Below, in pieces: positions 33,097 through 46,363 of a DNA stretch of 64,000 bases (positions are counted from its first letter, which is position 1; every line of letters starts with the position of its first letter). The notes beneath the pieces were generated by a model. The model was given only the letters and a program-made list of their open reading frames with translations, ran no database searches and was not told where the DNA came from. The position numbers and the translations under genes are program-made. Where the stretch lies: the NCBI RefSeq assembly GCF_017654505.1, contig NC_054549.1:496001-560000 (forward strand). Reading direction: 5' to 3'. This DNA is from Polyodon spathula. Taxonomy: Eukaryota; Chordata; Actinopteri; Acipenseriformes; Polyodontidae.

Positions 33097-33647
33097 TGTT
33101 ACTGTGATACCATTATGATGGCCAGGAAGGAGACAGACACAGTACTGGGGGTATGGAAGCGTTGTTGCGTGAATTTTTTGTACATAAACAAAATAAAAAG
33201 GATGAACAAAACAAAAACACTGAACAAACCAAAACAGCACAGTGGCCAAAACAGACACGGAACACAAGTATCGTGCTGGTATAAATCCAGCATGAATAGC
33301 AATTGTATTTGTTACTTCACCTCCCGACTCTCGTTCCGCCTCTGAACACACCACCCTGAGTGAATGATTCTACAGTCGGCACGTGAATTCATTTGTGCAA
33401 TCCCAGTGCCCTCATACAAATACATACTTTAAACTACACGTGAAGTAATTGTGCAGTCCCTGTGCCGAAATACAAATATACATTTTAAATCACCCATGCT
33501 ACATACCCCACACTCCATGTACCACTGCATACATACATCTAACATAAAACAATACATACATACATCTAACATAAAATACACACAAGGGAGAGGCACCCCG
33601 CCTCATATCTCCCGCTTTGTGCACAGCACACATGGCCTCAAAGTCCA
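33097..33647 (-). mobile_element. LTR (3' LTR of a defective LTR retrotransposon)
   Basis: On the minus strand it starts TGGACTTTGAGGCC at 33,647 and ends CACAGTAACA at 33,097. Immediately upstream on that strand is a strong polypurine tract, AAGGGGGGGTGGGAGGGGGG (about 33,672-33,653), the expected primer site for plus-strand synthesis next to a 3' LTR. The middle resembles the LTR at 25,581-26,189. The partner 5' LTR and pol genes are missing. Confidence 0.6.
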
Positions 33648-33679
33648 CCCATCCCCCCTCCCACCCCCCCTTAAAATCC

Positions 33680-34905
33680 TAGAAGTCCCAATCGTATGTT
33701 GTCAGTGGAAATGCTGAAATCCTGGGCAATCCTGGCAGCGGAAATGCTGCTCTTAGCAACACTGTCAGTGGCAATGCAGTTAGCAGAAATGCTGACAGCT
33801 CTAAGACTGGCTCCTCCAGCCAGGGAAAGGTTGGCTCATGCTGGCAGCGGGCAGACATGCTCACAGCGGGACGAGGTCCTCTTTCCGTGGCAGTGCTAGC
33901 AGCGGAAAGGCTGCCAGTGGCAATGCCGTCAGCAGAGATGCTGACCACGGAGCGAGGTCCTCCTCCAGTGGCAGTGGTGGTGGTGCTGTGTACTCTGGCA
34001 GTGTTGGTGGCGCTGGCAGCGGCAAGGCTGCCCTTAGTGTGGGTCACTCTGGCAGTGGCAGCGGTGCTGCGTACTCCGTCTGTGCAACTACTGTGGGTGG
34101 AGGTGGTCTCTCATCTCTCCTCCTTCTCTGTAGCCAGCGACTCCCTTTTCATGGGCTCCGGACCCAGAATTTCCAGCACCGCAACTGCTGCTGCTGCTGG
34201 ACACAACAAAGCCCTGGGTGATGACAAGCAGACATCCCTGGGCAGTGTTATGCAGGCATCCTGTGGAAATGGCAAACTGGCCTCCCCGTGCAATGGTGAA
34301 CTGGTCTCCCCGGGCGATGGTGAACTGGCCTCCCCCGAGTGATGGTGAACTGGCCTCCCCGGGCAATGGTGAACTGGCCTCCCCAGGCGATGGTGAACTG
34401 GCCTCCCCGGGCGATGGTGAACTGGCTGTGGTGCTGCAGTAGGCGAGGCTCCTCCCGATAGGACTGGAGAGAGTGTGGCCCATCCCATATCTGCAGCCAG
34501 GTAATTGAGCACCATGGCTCTGATGTCTAGGAGGGACGCTGGCCGATGCTGCTACCAAGCCTTCCCATTGCTCCCCATCTCTGGCCGCAGCAGGTCAACT
34601 GCCATCGGGAGGTCCTCCTGGAAGTTCCCCTCAAGGTCCATCAGCCAGTCAAAGATCTCCCTTGACAGTGTTGGACGCTCATGCTTCTCCCTCATAGGCA
34701 CTGGAAACCTGATCCGCCTCATCATAGGCACTGGAGCTTTTCCTGGCTTTTTTGCCTTCTTCTCAAGATGGCCGCTTCGTCCCTTCTTTCTCCTTGGGGC
34801 CAGCAGGTGGTCCTCTTCCTCCTCTACCTCTGGGAGGGGGCAGTTGTCTGGGAAGTGACCCCACTCCCTGCAGATGTGGCACCAGCTTAAAGGGTACATA
34901 ATGGG
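33680..34905 (-). pseudogene. Gag-like CCHC zinc-knuckle pseudogene upstream of the 3' LTR
   Basis: The minus-strand frame from 34,899 encodes WCHICREWGHFPDNCP, an exact Cx2Cx4Hx4C zinc knuckle of the retroelement Gag or ZCCHC type. Charged sequence follows (EEEEDHLLAPRRKKGRSG, then EIFDWLMDLEGNFQ). After frameshifts, a Pro/Ser/Gly repeat region (PGEASSPSPGEASSP) and low-complexity sequence run to 33,680. The position just upstream of a polypurine tract and LTR suggests a retroelement with pol deleted. A host-derived zinc-finger gene is the alternative, but the multiple frame changes argue against a working gene. Confidence 0.5.
34300..34435 (-). repeat. 24-bp in-frame repeat in the Gag-like pseudogene
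   Basis: About five or six copies of a 24-bp unit containing GGCGATGGTGAACTGGCCTC and CCCG. The minus strand encodes PGEASSPS-type octapeptides. One unit carries a one-base insertion (CCCCCGAG near 34,334) that shifts the frame. Confidence 0.8.
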
Positions 34906-35534
34906 ATATTCTAAATTGGGAGAACATAAAATAATTGGCGACTAAAAAATTTAAAAATACACACAAGAGTGGGGTGTGGGTTTGAGAATGTTTCTCTCAG
35001 CAAGCCAGTGCAATCCTCTGCTACCTAATGCATTTGGGAACACTTGCTGACTTATCTAAGAATAATACATAATATGAATCATACAGTACATCTCTCAGAA
35101 TGTCTGTTATGCATCATGTTTACCCTAAATTGTAATTAAAAGCACAGTAACTGGCGGCTTTTTACATGTAAGTAATTACAAGGTTGTTGAACGATTCACA
35201 CATATTACTTACACTGAAAGAGTAAGCAATTACACTGTGTTAGTTTGTGTTTATTGGTCCCTTATTTTTTATGAGCAATCCTTCTGAGAGGCTCTTGTTG
35301 CAATTACTCAGATACTAGGTTTGGTTTGGTTTGGTTTTGCCTATGCGTTCAGGGGCTGCCACTTCAGTTTACATTGCATGCCACTGACATAACATTGGCT
35401 AGATCAGCTAAAGGGTCATTATACTAGCAAGCACCCTCTATTGCACAGCAAACTTTCTTACTGTGGCAAACAAACAGTAAGAAGCTTGACCCCAAGTGGC
35501 ACATCACTAGCTTGTGCTGGTTCTTCTGCACAGA
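34906..35534. other. Unassigned non-coding sequence
   Basis: No gene or recognised repeat. A short GGTTTG repeat is at 35,321-35,337. Confidence 0.3.
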
Positions 35535-38500
35535 CGCTTCGTCTGATTGAGCCTGTGTTTCCTCTGATCGAGCATGTGTTTCCTCTGATCGAGCATGTTT
35601 CCTCTGATTGAGCCTGTATTTCCTCTGATCGAGCCTGTGTTTCCTCTGATCGAGCCTGTGTTTCCTCTGATCAAGCCTGTTTCCTCTGATCGAGCCTGTG
35701 TTTCCTCTGATCGAGCCTGTGTTTCTTCTGATCGAGCCTGTGTTTCCTCTGATCGAGACTGTGTTTCCTCTGATCAAGCCTGTTTCCTCTGATCGAGCCT
35801 GTGTTTCCTCTGATCGGGCCTGTGTTTCTTCTGATCGAGCATGTGTTTCATCTGATGGAGCCTGTGTTTCCTCTGATCAAGCCTGTTTCCTCTGATCGAG
35901 CCTGTGTTTCCTCTGATCGAGCCTGTTTCCTCTGATCGAGCCTGTGTTTCCTCTGATCGAGCCTGTGTTTCCTCTGATCAAGCCTGTTTCCTCTGATCGA
36001 GCCTGTGTTTCCTCTGATCAAGCCTATTTCCTCTGATCGAGCCTGTGTTTCCTCTGATCGAGCCTGTGTTTCCTCTGATCGAGCCTGTGTTTCCTCTGAT
36101 CGAGCCTGTGTTTCCTCTGATCGAGCCTGTGTTTCCTCTGATCAAGCCTGTTTCCTCTGATCGAGCCTGTGTTTCCTCTGATCAAGCCTGTGTTTCCTCT
36201 GATCGAGCCTGTGTTTCCTCTGTTTCGAGCCTGTGTTTCCTCTGATCGAGCCTGTGTTTCCTCTGATCGAGCCTGTGTTTCCTCTGATCGAGCCTGTGTT
36301 TCCTCTGATCGAGCCTGTGTTTCCTCTGATCGAGCCTGTGTTTCCTCTGATCGAGCCTGTGTTTCCTCTGATCGAGAGCCTGATGTGTTTCCTCTGATCG
36401 AGCCTGTGTTTCCTCTGGTCGAGCCTGTGTTTCCTCTGATCGAGCCTGTGTTTCATCTGATCGAGCCTGTGTTTCCTCTGATAAAGCCAATTTCCTCACA
36501 TCGAGCCTGTTTCCTCTGATCGAGCCTGTGTTTCCTCTGATCGAGCCTGTGTTTCCTCTGATCAAGCCTATTTCCTCTGATCGAGCCTGTGTTTCCTCTG
36601 ATCAAGCCTGTGTTTCCTCTGATCAAGCCTGTGTTTCCTCTGATCGAGCCTGTGTTTCCTCTGATCGAGCCTGTGTTTCCTCTGATCGAGCCTGTGTTTC
36701 CTCTGATCGAGCCTGTGTTTCCTCTGATCGAGCCTGTGTTTCCTCTGATCGAGCCTGTGTTTCCTCTGATCGAGCCTGTGTTTCCTCTGATCGAGCCTGT
36801 GTTTCCTCTGATCGAGCCTGTGTTTCCTCTGATCGAGCCTGTGTTTCCTCTGATCGAGCCTGTGTTTCCTCTGATCGAGCCTGTGTTTCCTCTGATCGAG
36901 CCTGTGTTTCCTCTGATCGAGCCTGTGTCCTCTGATTGAGCCTGTTGTTTCACTCTGATCAAGCCTGTGTTTCCTCTAATCGAGCCTATGTTTCCTCTGA
37001 TTGATCCTGTGTTTCCTATGATCGAGCCTGTTTCCTCTGATCAAGCCTGTGTTTCCTCTGATCGAGCCTGTGTTTCCTCTGATCGAGCCTGTGTTTCCTC
37101 TGATCAAGCCTGTTTCCTCTGATCGAGCCTGTGTTTCCTCTGATCGAGCCTGTGTTTCCTCTGATCGAGCCTGTGTTTCGTCTGATCAAACCTGTTTCGC
37201 CTGATCGAGCCTATGTTTCGTCTGATTGAGCCTGTGTTTCGTCTGATCGAGCCTGTGTTTCCTCTGATCGAGCCTGTGTTTCGTCTGATCTGATTGAGCC
37301 TGTGTTTCCTCTGATCGAGCCTGTGTTTCCTCTGATCGAACCTGTGTTTCCTCTGATCGAGCCTGTGTTTCCTCTGATCGAGCCTGTGTTTCCTCTGATC
37401 GAGCCTGTGTTTCCTCTGATCAAGCCTGTGTTTCCTCTGATCGAGCCTGTGTTTCCTCTGATCGAGCCTGTGTTTCCTCTGATCGAGCCTGTGTTTCCTC
37501 TGATCGAGCCTGTGTTTCCTCTGATCGAGCCTGTGTTTCCTCTGATCGAGCCTGTGTTTCCTCTGATCGAGCCTGTGTTTCCTCTGATCGAGCCTGTGTT
37601 TCCTCTGATCGAGCCTGTGTTTCCTCTGATCGAGCCTGTGTTTCCTCTGATCGAGCCTGTGTTTCCTCTGATCGAGCCTGTGTTTCCTCTGATCGAGCCT
37701 GTGTTTCCTCTGATCGAGCCTGTGTTTCCTCTGATCGAGCCTGTGTTTCCTCTGATCGAGCCTGTGTTTCCTCTGATCGAGCCTGTGTTTCCTCTGATCG
37801 AGCCTGTGTTTCCTCTGATCGAGCCTGTGTTTCCTCTGATCGAGCCTGTGTTTCCTCTGATCGAGCCTGTGTTTCCTCTGATCGAGCCTGTGTTTCCTCT
37901 GATCGAGCCTGTGTTTCCTCTGATCGAGCCTGTTTCCTCTGATCGAGCCTGTGTTTCCTCTGATCGAGCCTGTGTTTCCTCTGATCGAGCCTGTGTTTCC
38001 TCTGATCGAGCCTGTGTTTCCTCTGATCGAGCCTGTGTTTCCTCTGATCGAGCCTGTGTTTCCTCTGATCGAGCCTGTGTTTCCTCTGATCGAGCCTGTG
38101 TTTCCTCTGATCGAGCCTGTGTTTCCTCTGATCGAGCCTGTGTTTCCTCTGATCGAGCCTGTGTTTCCTCTGATCGAGCCTGTGTTTCCTCTGATCGAGC
38201 CTGTGTTTCCTCTGATCGAGCCTGTGTTTCCTCTGATCGAGCCTGTGTTTCCTCTGATCGAGCCTGTGTTTCCTCTGATCGAGCCTGTGTTTCCTCTGAT
38301 CGAGCCTGTGTTTCCTCTGATCGAGCCTGTGTTTCCTCTGATCGAGCCTGTGTTTCCTCTGATCGAGCCTGTGTTTCCTCTGATCGAGCCTGTGTTTCCT
38401 CTGATCGAGCCTGTGTTTCCTCTGATCGAGCCTGTGTTTCCTCTGATCGAGCCTGTGTTTCCTCTGATCGAGCCTGTGTTTCCTCTGATCGAGCCTGTGT

Positions 38501-40803
38501 TTCCTCTGATCGAGCCTGTGTTTCCTCTGATCGAGCCTGTGTTTCCTCTGATCGAGCCTGTGTTTCCTCTGATCGAGCCTGTGTTTCCTCTGATCGAGCC
38601 TGTGTTTCCTCTGATCGAGCCTGTGTTTCCTCTGATCGAGCCTGTGTTTCCTCTGATCGAGCCTGTGTTTCCTCTGATCGAGCCTGTGTTTCCTCTGATC
38701 GAGCCTGTGTTTCCTCTGATCTAGTTCGGATAAAGGAGATAGTGTTTCCTCTGATCGAGCCTGTGTTTCCTCTGATCGAGCCTGTGTTTCCTCTGATCGA
38801 GCCTGTGTTTCCTCTGATCGAGCCTGTGTTTCCTCTGATCGAGCCTGTGTTTCCTCTGATCGAGCCTGTGTTTCCTCTGATCGAGCCTGTGTTTCCTCTG
38901 ATCGAGCCTGTGTTTCCTCTGATCGAGCCTGTGTTTCCTCTGATCGAGCCTGTGTTTCCTCTGATCGAGCCTGTGTTTCCTCTGATCGAGCCTGTGTTTC
39001 CTCTGATCGAGCCTGTGTTTCCTCTGATCGAGCCTGTGTTTCCTCTGATCGAGCCTGTTTCCTCTGATCGAGCCTGTGTTTCCTCTGATCGAGCCTGTGT
39101 TTCCTCTGATCGAGCCTGTGTTTCCTCTGATCGAGCCTGTGTTTCCTCTGATCGAGCCTGTGTTTCCTCTGATCGAGCCTGTGTTTCCTCTGATCGAGCC
39201 TGTGTTTCCTCTGATCGAGCCTGTGTTTCCTCTGATCGAGCCTGTGTTTCCTCTGATCGAGCCTGTGTTTCCTCTGATCGAGCCTGTGTTTCATCTGATC
39301 GAGCCTGTGTTTCCTCTGATCGAGCCTGTGTTTCCTCTGATCGAGCCTGTGTTTCCTCTGATCGAGAGTGTTTCCCTCGAGCCTGTGTTTCCTCTGATCG
39401 AGCCTGTGTTTCCTCTGATCGAGCCTGTGTTTCCTCTGATCGAGCCTGTGTTTCCTCTGATCGAGCCTGTGTTTCCTCTGATCGAGCCTGTGTTTCCTCT
39501 GATCGAGCCTGTGTTTCCTCTGATCGAGCCTGTGTTTCCTCTGATCGAGCCTGTGTTTCCTCTGATCGAGCCTGTGTTTCCTCTGATCGAGCCTGTGTTT
39601 CCTCTGATCGAGCCTGTGTTTCCTCTGATCGAGCCTGTGTTTCCTCTGATCGAGCCTGTTTCCTCTGATCGAGCCTGTGTTTCCTCTGATCGAGCCTGTG
39701 TTTCCTCTGATCGAGCCTGTTTCCTCTGATCGAGCCTGTGTTTCCTCTGATCGAGCCTGTGTTTCCTCTGATCGAGCCTGTGTTTCCTCTGATCGAGCCT
39801 GTGTTTCCTCTGATCGAGCCTGTGTTTCGTCTGATCGAGCCTGTGTTTCCTCTGATCGAGCCTGTGTTTCCTCTGATCGAGCCTGTGTTTCCTCTGATCG
39901 AGCCTGTGTTTCCTCTGATCGAGCCTGTGTTTCCTCTGATCGAGCCTGTGTTTCCTCTGATCGAGCCTGTGTTTCCTCTGATCGAGCCTGTGTTTCCTCT
40001 GATCGAGCCTGTGTTTCCTCTGATCGAGCCTGTGTTTCCTCTGATCGAGCCTGTGTTTCCTCTGATCGAGCCTGTGTTTCCTCTGATCGAGCCTGTGTTT
40101 CCTCTGATCGAGCCTGTGTTTCCTCTGATCGAGCCTGTGTTTCCTCTGATCGAGCCTGTGTTTCCTCTGATCGAGCCTGTGTTTCCTCTGATCGAGCCTG
40201 TGTTTCCTCTGATCGAGCCTGTGTTTCCTCTGATCGAGCCTGTGTTTCATCTGATCGAGCCTGTGTTTCCTCTGATCGAGCCTGTGTTTCCTCTGATCGA
40301 GCCTGTGTTTCCTCTGATCGAGCCTGTGTTTCCTCTGATCGAGCCTGTTTCCTCTGATCAAGCCTGTGTTTCCTCTGATCGAGCCTGTGTTTCCTCTGAT
40401 CGAGCCTGTGTTTCCTCTGATCGAGCCTGTGTTTCCTCTGATCGAGCCTGTGTTTCCTCTGATCGAGCCTGTGTTTCCTCTGATCGAGCCTGTGTTTCCT
40501 CTGATCGAGCCTGTGTTTCCTCTGATCGAGCCTGTGTTTCCTCTGATCGAGCCTGTGTTTCCTCTGATCGAGCCTGTGTTTCATCTGATCGAGCCTGTGT
40601 TTCCTCTGATCGAGCCTGTGTTTCACTCTGATCGAGCCTGTGTTTCCTCTGATCGAGCCTGTGTTTCACCTGATCGAGCCTGTGTTTCCTCTGATCGAGC
40701 CTGTGTTTCCTCTGATCGAGCCTGTGTTTCCTCTGATCGAGCCTGTGTTTCCTCTGATCGAGCCTGTGTTTCCTCTGATCGAGCCTGTGTTTCCTCTGAT
40801 CAT
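35535..40803 (+). repeat. Giant 21-bp minisatellite, main block
   Basis: About 250 direct copies (estimated from length) of a 21-bp unit starting TGTGTTTCC and holding CTCTGATCGAGCC. Each unit has one CpG, within GATCGAG. A 19-bp variant lacking one GT occurs at scattered positions and rotates the reading frame. Five of the six frames lack stops in the standard unit, giving spurious ORFs up to 1,068 codons (FPLIEPV, VSSDRAC, HRLDQRK, TQARSEE and GNTGSIR repeats). The core (about 37,430-40,340) is nearly uniform. The left flank holds many GATCAAG and GATTGAG variants and 19-bp units. Confidence 0.97.
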
Positions 40804-41167
40804 CCTCCTCTATTTCCACAGAGACTATTTCCTCTGATCGACACACAAAGGAGACTAGTTTCGCTCGTACACATTGTGGCCTGTGTGTCCTCGAAACAAA
40901 GAGACTGTATGTGTAGCTCGATCCTGAGTGTCCTCTGACTGTTCCTGTGTCAAAAAGGAGACTAGGCTGCGGACCACAAAGGAACTCTGATCAAGCCTGA
41001 GACTAGCTCGGACACCAATCCTGAGACTAAGTCCTCGGACACAAAGCAACTGTGTGTTGTGGACACTCTGGAGAGCTAGTTTCTCTAGATAAAGCCTTTG
41101 TTTCCTCCTCTGACAAAGAGACTAGCTCGGTCATAAAGTATAACACAGACCAGCTCTGTCCCACAGG
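40804..41167. repeat. Scrambled interruption in the 21-bp array
   Basis: About 360 bp that lack the 21-bp period but reuse its words (CTCTGATC, GAGCCTG, TGTGTCCTC). A second motif, variants of GAGACTAGCTCGGACACA and AAAGGAGACTAG, occurs about six times. It is neither unique sequence nor a clean array. It could be a diverged parental repeat or an assembly or read-error zone. Confidence 0.7.
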
Positions 41168-42155
41168 GAGCCTGTGTTTCCTCTGATCGAGCCTGTGTTT
41201 CCTCTGATCGAGCCTGTGTTTCCTCTGATCGAGCCTGTGTTTCCTCTGATCGAGCCTGTGTTTCCTCTGATCGAGCCTGTGTTTCCTCTGATCGAGCCTG
41301 TGTTTCCTCTGATTGAGCCTGTGTTTCCTCTGATCAAGCCTATTTCCTCTGATCGAGCCTGTGTTTCCTCTGATCGAGCCTGTGTTTCCTCTGATCGAGC
41401 CTGTGTTTCCTCTGATCGAGCCTGTGTTTCCTCTGATCGAGCCTGTGTTTCCTCTGATCGAGCCTGTGTTTCTTCTGATCGAGCCTGTGTTTCCTCTGAT
41501 CGAGGCTGTGTTTCCTCTGATCAAGCCTGTTTCCTCTGATCGAGCCTGTGTTTCCTCTGATCGAGCCTGTGTTTCCTCTGATCGAGCCTGTGTTTCCTCT
41601 GATCGAGCCTGTGTTTCCTCTGATCGAGCCTGTGTTTCCTCTGATCGAGCCTGTGTTTCCTCTGATCGAGCCTGTGTTTCCTCTGATCGAGCCTGTGTTT
41701 CTGATCGAGCCTGTGTTTCCTCTGATCGAGCCTGTGTTTCCTCTGATCGAGCCTGTGTTTCCTCTGATCGAGCCTGTGTTTCCTCTGATCGAGCCTGTGT
41801 TTTCTGATCGAGCCTGTGTTTCCTCTGATCGAGCCTGTTTCCTCTGATCGAGCCTGTGTTTCCTCTGATCGAGCCTGTGTTTCCTCTGATCGAGCCTGTG
41901 TTTCCTCTGATCGAGCCTGTTTCCTCTGATCGAGCCTGTGTTTCCTCTGATCGAGCCTGTGTTTCCTCTGATCGAGCCTGTTTCCTCTGATCAAGCATGT
42001 TTCCTCTGATCAAGCCTGTTTTTCCTCTGATCGAACATGTGTCGAGCCTATTTCCTCTGATCGAGCCTGTGTTTCCTCTGATCGAGCCTGTGTTTCATCT
42101 GATCGAGCCTGTTTCCTCTGATTGAGTCTGTGTTTCCTCTGATCGAGCCTGTGTT
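41168..42155 (+). repeat. Giant 21-bp minisatellite, right block
   Basis: About 48 units of the same 21-bp repeat, with several shortened units (GTTTCTGATCGAGC near 41,698, TTTTCTGATC near 41,801) and 19-bp variants clustered at the right end. CA and TG variants at the CpG reappear at the right edge. The array ends at CTGTGTTTTGTCTGGCAAGC. Confidence 0.95.
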
Positions 42156-42292
42156 TTGTCTGGCAAGCAACTGGAACTGAAGAGTAGCTCCTCAATTCAG
42201 ACATCATTCATTAATTAGAAAAAAAACAAATAATAAAAGGAAATTTGAAGCTATTTATGCTTTAATGGTTTGTAGCATTACCAGACACACAC

Positions 42293-42602
42293 AAGATATT
42301 GACAGTGTCAACCCAAGGGACTTTTTCAGCCTGAAAAAAGAAACAAGGACCAGGGGTCACAAATGGAGTTTAGAAAAAGGGGCATTCAGAACAGAAAATA
42401 GGAGACACTTTTTTACACAGAGAATTGTGAGGGTCTGGAATCAACTCCCCAGTAATGTTGTTGAAGCTGACACCCTGGGATCCTTCAAGAAGCTGCTTGA
42501 TGAGATTTTGGGATCAATAAGCTACTAACAACCAAACGAGCAAGATGGGCCGAATGGCCTCCTCTCGTTTGTAAACTTTCTTATGTTCTTATGTTCTTAT
42601 AT
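42293..42602 (+). mobile_element. CR1-like LINE, 5'-truncated 3' end
   Basis: The last 74 or so codons of the LINE protein (DIDSVNPRDFFSLKKETRTR to LDEILGSISY, stop at 42,526-42,528) plus the 3' UTR and TTATGTTC tail. It is nearly identical to 12,355-12,660 in the intact copy. No ATG-started gene is implied. Confidence 0.92.
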
Positions 42603-42683
42603 ATTTCCTAAGTCACTTATATAACCACACTCTTCAGCATCAATACATATAACCTAATATAACCACAATGTAACCACAAAGGC

Positions 42684-43880
<1,197 letters not shown>

Positions 43881-45323
43881 TACGAACAGTGGCTTGCAGT
43901 CCTATAAATCTACTATACACTGCTTTATTACTAATATACAGTTAAAAATACAGCTCTGTTTATTTTGTTTCATTATCAACTTGTATTTAGTTCTTTATCA
44001 ATTCCACTGAAAAGAGGGAAACGATTGATGAAGAGAATACTGTTAAGTGGCTGAGGAACGTGGCCTCTGTGATGTCATCATTTTGAACGGACTTCACAGT
44101 TCAATGGAATTCCGAGAGAACCCTCAAAAAAAGTAAAAGATGAAGCTGCAGAAACTGGAATCATTTTAAACAGTCTCAATTAGCAATCTGTCATGATGAA
44201 AGCACAGAGAAACAGCATATTGTAGTGTGGGCTGTCTTTTTTGAAAGATGGTGAAGCCAGATTTATTGCAGCATTATTCTAATACACCCTTGACTACTTT
44301 TGTCACAAATAGGGGCACATGAATGCAAAGTTATTACTCTTGCAGTGAGGCACACACTGAAGTAACAATAAGAGTTGTGGAATGAGTTTTAGGGGTGACT
44401 GGACTTACAGATTTAAGATTGCAGAGTCGACCAGTAATTCTCAAGTGCTTCTCATCACACGGATCATTTCGCTCTCAACCTTGAGTAATTAAAGAACTCA
44501 CAGCTATGAAATTGCTTTTGCTGCTGTGGCATAATGCACTGCATTATGCATTGTCTGTGAGCGAGTGTGTGTATACAATTCCTTATGAGGTTAAGCAGTG
44601 TAAAATGAACTGAAAAAGCACTTCAAATAGCTTTTATTAGGTGAAAACTCATACATCCATTATAGTCTGAGAAACATCAACATTCATACATATTCGAACT
44701 GAACATGGTCATTCCATAAAAAACACATTAAAATCCCACAAAAAAATTCAATAAATACGAATGTGGGATGCTTAGTTCCCTTCTCATGAATTTTTAAAAA
44801 TATTGTGGCTGCTACTGTGAAGATCTGATACTTTGTAATGGACTATACCCTAAGGAGAAAGTCCCTATTTTCACGTCTTACAGTTTTAGCCAACTAGTTT
44901 CCTCTATTTAAGTCCACCTCTCTTGAACTTGGCCAGCAGTTGTCTCCAAATTATGCACATATGGTATTAGGAATAATGCTGACTTTTGAACATATTGGTA
45001 GTATTCTGCAAGCATTTCCTATCACTTTACCCCAGCCTGACTGTCATCTAATATTACACACAGTAAGCTCATTCACGGGTTTGCTGAATTTACAAAAACC
45101 TACAAAAGCTTCAGAAACTGAACTCTCCACCACACTAATGGAATTTTCCAGTAGGATTCTGAGAAAATGACTCTTACTCATTAGTGCTGAAGGATATTAG
45201 TTAATCCTCTGTACCACCTTGGCCAAACCTACCTCCCATACAAATGCCTTATCGGCTCCAACTAAACAGTATATAGTGTCACTTCATGTGCTTCACATAA
45301 ACTACAGGTGACACTATAATACC
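43881..45323. other. Unassigned non-coding sequence
   Basis: No conserved protein, RNA gene or recognised repeat. The 76-codon frame at 44,940-45,170 shows no recognisable domain. Confidence 0.35.
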
Positions 45324-45640
45324 TCCTGTCTCTTCCAGTGTTTTTCACAATGCTTCCTCCTGTCTCTTCCAGTGTTTTTCACAATGCTTCCTCCTGTCTC
45401 TTCCAGTGTTTTTCACAATGCTTCCTCCTGTCTCTTCCAGTGTTTTTCACAATGCTTCCTCCTGTCTCTTCCAGTATTTTTCACAATGCTTGCTCCTGTC
45501 TCTTCCAGTGTTTTTCACAATGCTTCCTCCTGTCTCTTCCAGTATTTTTCACAATGCTTCCTCCTGTCTCTTCCAGTGTTTTTCACAATGCTTCCTCCTG
45601 TCTCTTCCAATGTTTTTCATAATGCTTCCTCTGTCTCAGC
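45324..45640 (+). repeat. 34-bp minisatellite
   Basis: About nine copies of a 34-bp unit containing TGTCTCTTCCAGTGTTTTTC and ACAATGCTTCCTCC. The three overlapping open frames are artefacts of a period not divisible by 3. Confidence 0.93.
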
Positions 45641-46363
45641 CCTCTGCGTCTCCCTCACTAGTACTGTTTATTAAGCATCGCTAGTTATGGGTTAAATAGG
45701 ATCAGCTGAATATGTATATAAAATACACTAGCTTTTGAGAATACTTCTTTATGCTGCTTCAGTAAGTATATATGAGATACAGATGGCTGTACAGACAGAC
45801 AGTCACCTCCATATCCCCAGAATCTGATACACTTGGAGCCTATTTCAAACTGAGGTCTACAATCACACTCTGGAATTACACCTGTTTCTTATGATTTTAT
45901 TTATTAATTTCATTTATTCTTATATTGCATAAGTCTTAGACTGAAATACAGAACAACTTAAATAAAGGGGCATTTTCAACACAAGTGGTAAATCCTGGCC
46001 TTTGTGCTTTCGAGTGCTGTCAGAGTTTGTTTTGCTGGCATACTGTCAAAGGGCTTCATGAGGTGAGAGCTAAACATCTAACTGAGGTTTGGAAGACACA
46101 ACATGACCTTGTTAGGAACCACCAACTGTACTGATAAAAAGACAGAAACTGGTGTGCGCCAGCGGGCTGCCTAGCAACAGGTGCTGAGGACACACAGGTC
46201 AGCACTGCACCTGCTGCAACCTTTCTTTGTTTTCCCAAATCAGAAGCAGTTTCTAACCTAGCCCCATATAGCAGGGCCAGCGAGGGTAACAGAGGTGTGG
46301 CTGGGCGTAACCTGGCAAGCACGCACAGCAAGTGTCTATCCTCAACTCCTGCAGATCTTGTTA
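45641..46363. other. Unassigned non-coding sequence
   Basis: No gene or recognised repeat. Confidence 0.3.

Noticed and set aside
37420..40626. 1,068-codon minus-strand open frame of HRLDQRK and TQARSEE repeats, and the 788-codon plus-strand frame 37,302-39,668
   Set aside because: Both are the 21-bp minisatellite read in frame. Five of six frames are open, the frame switches at 19-bp units, and no non-repeat domain is attached.
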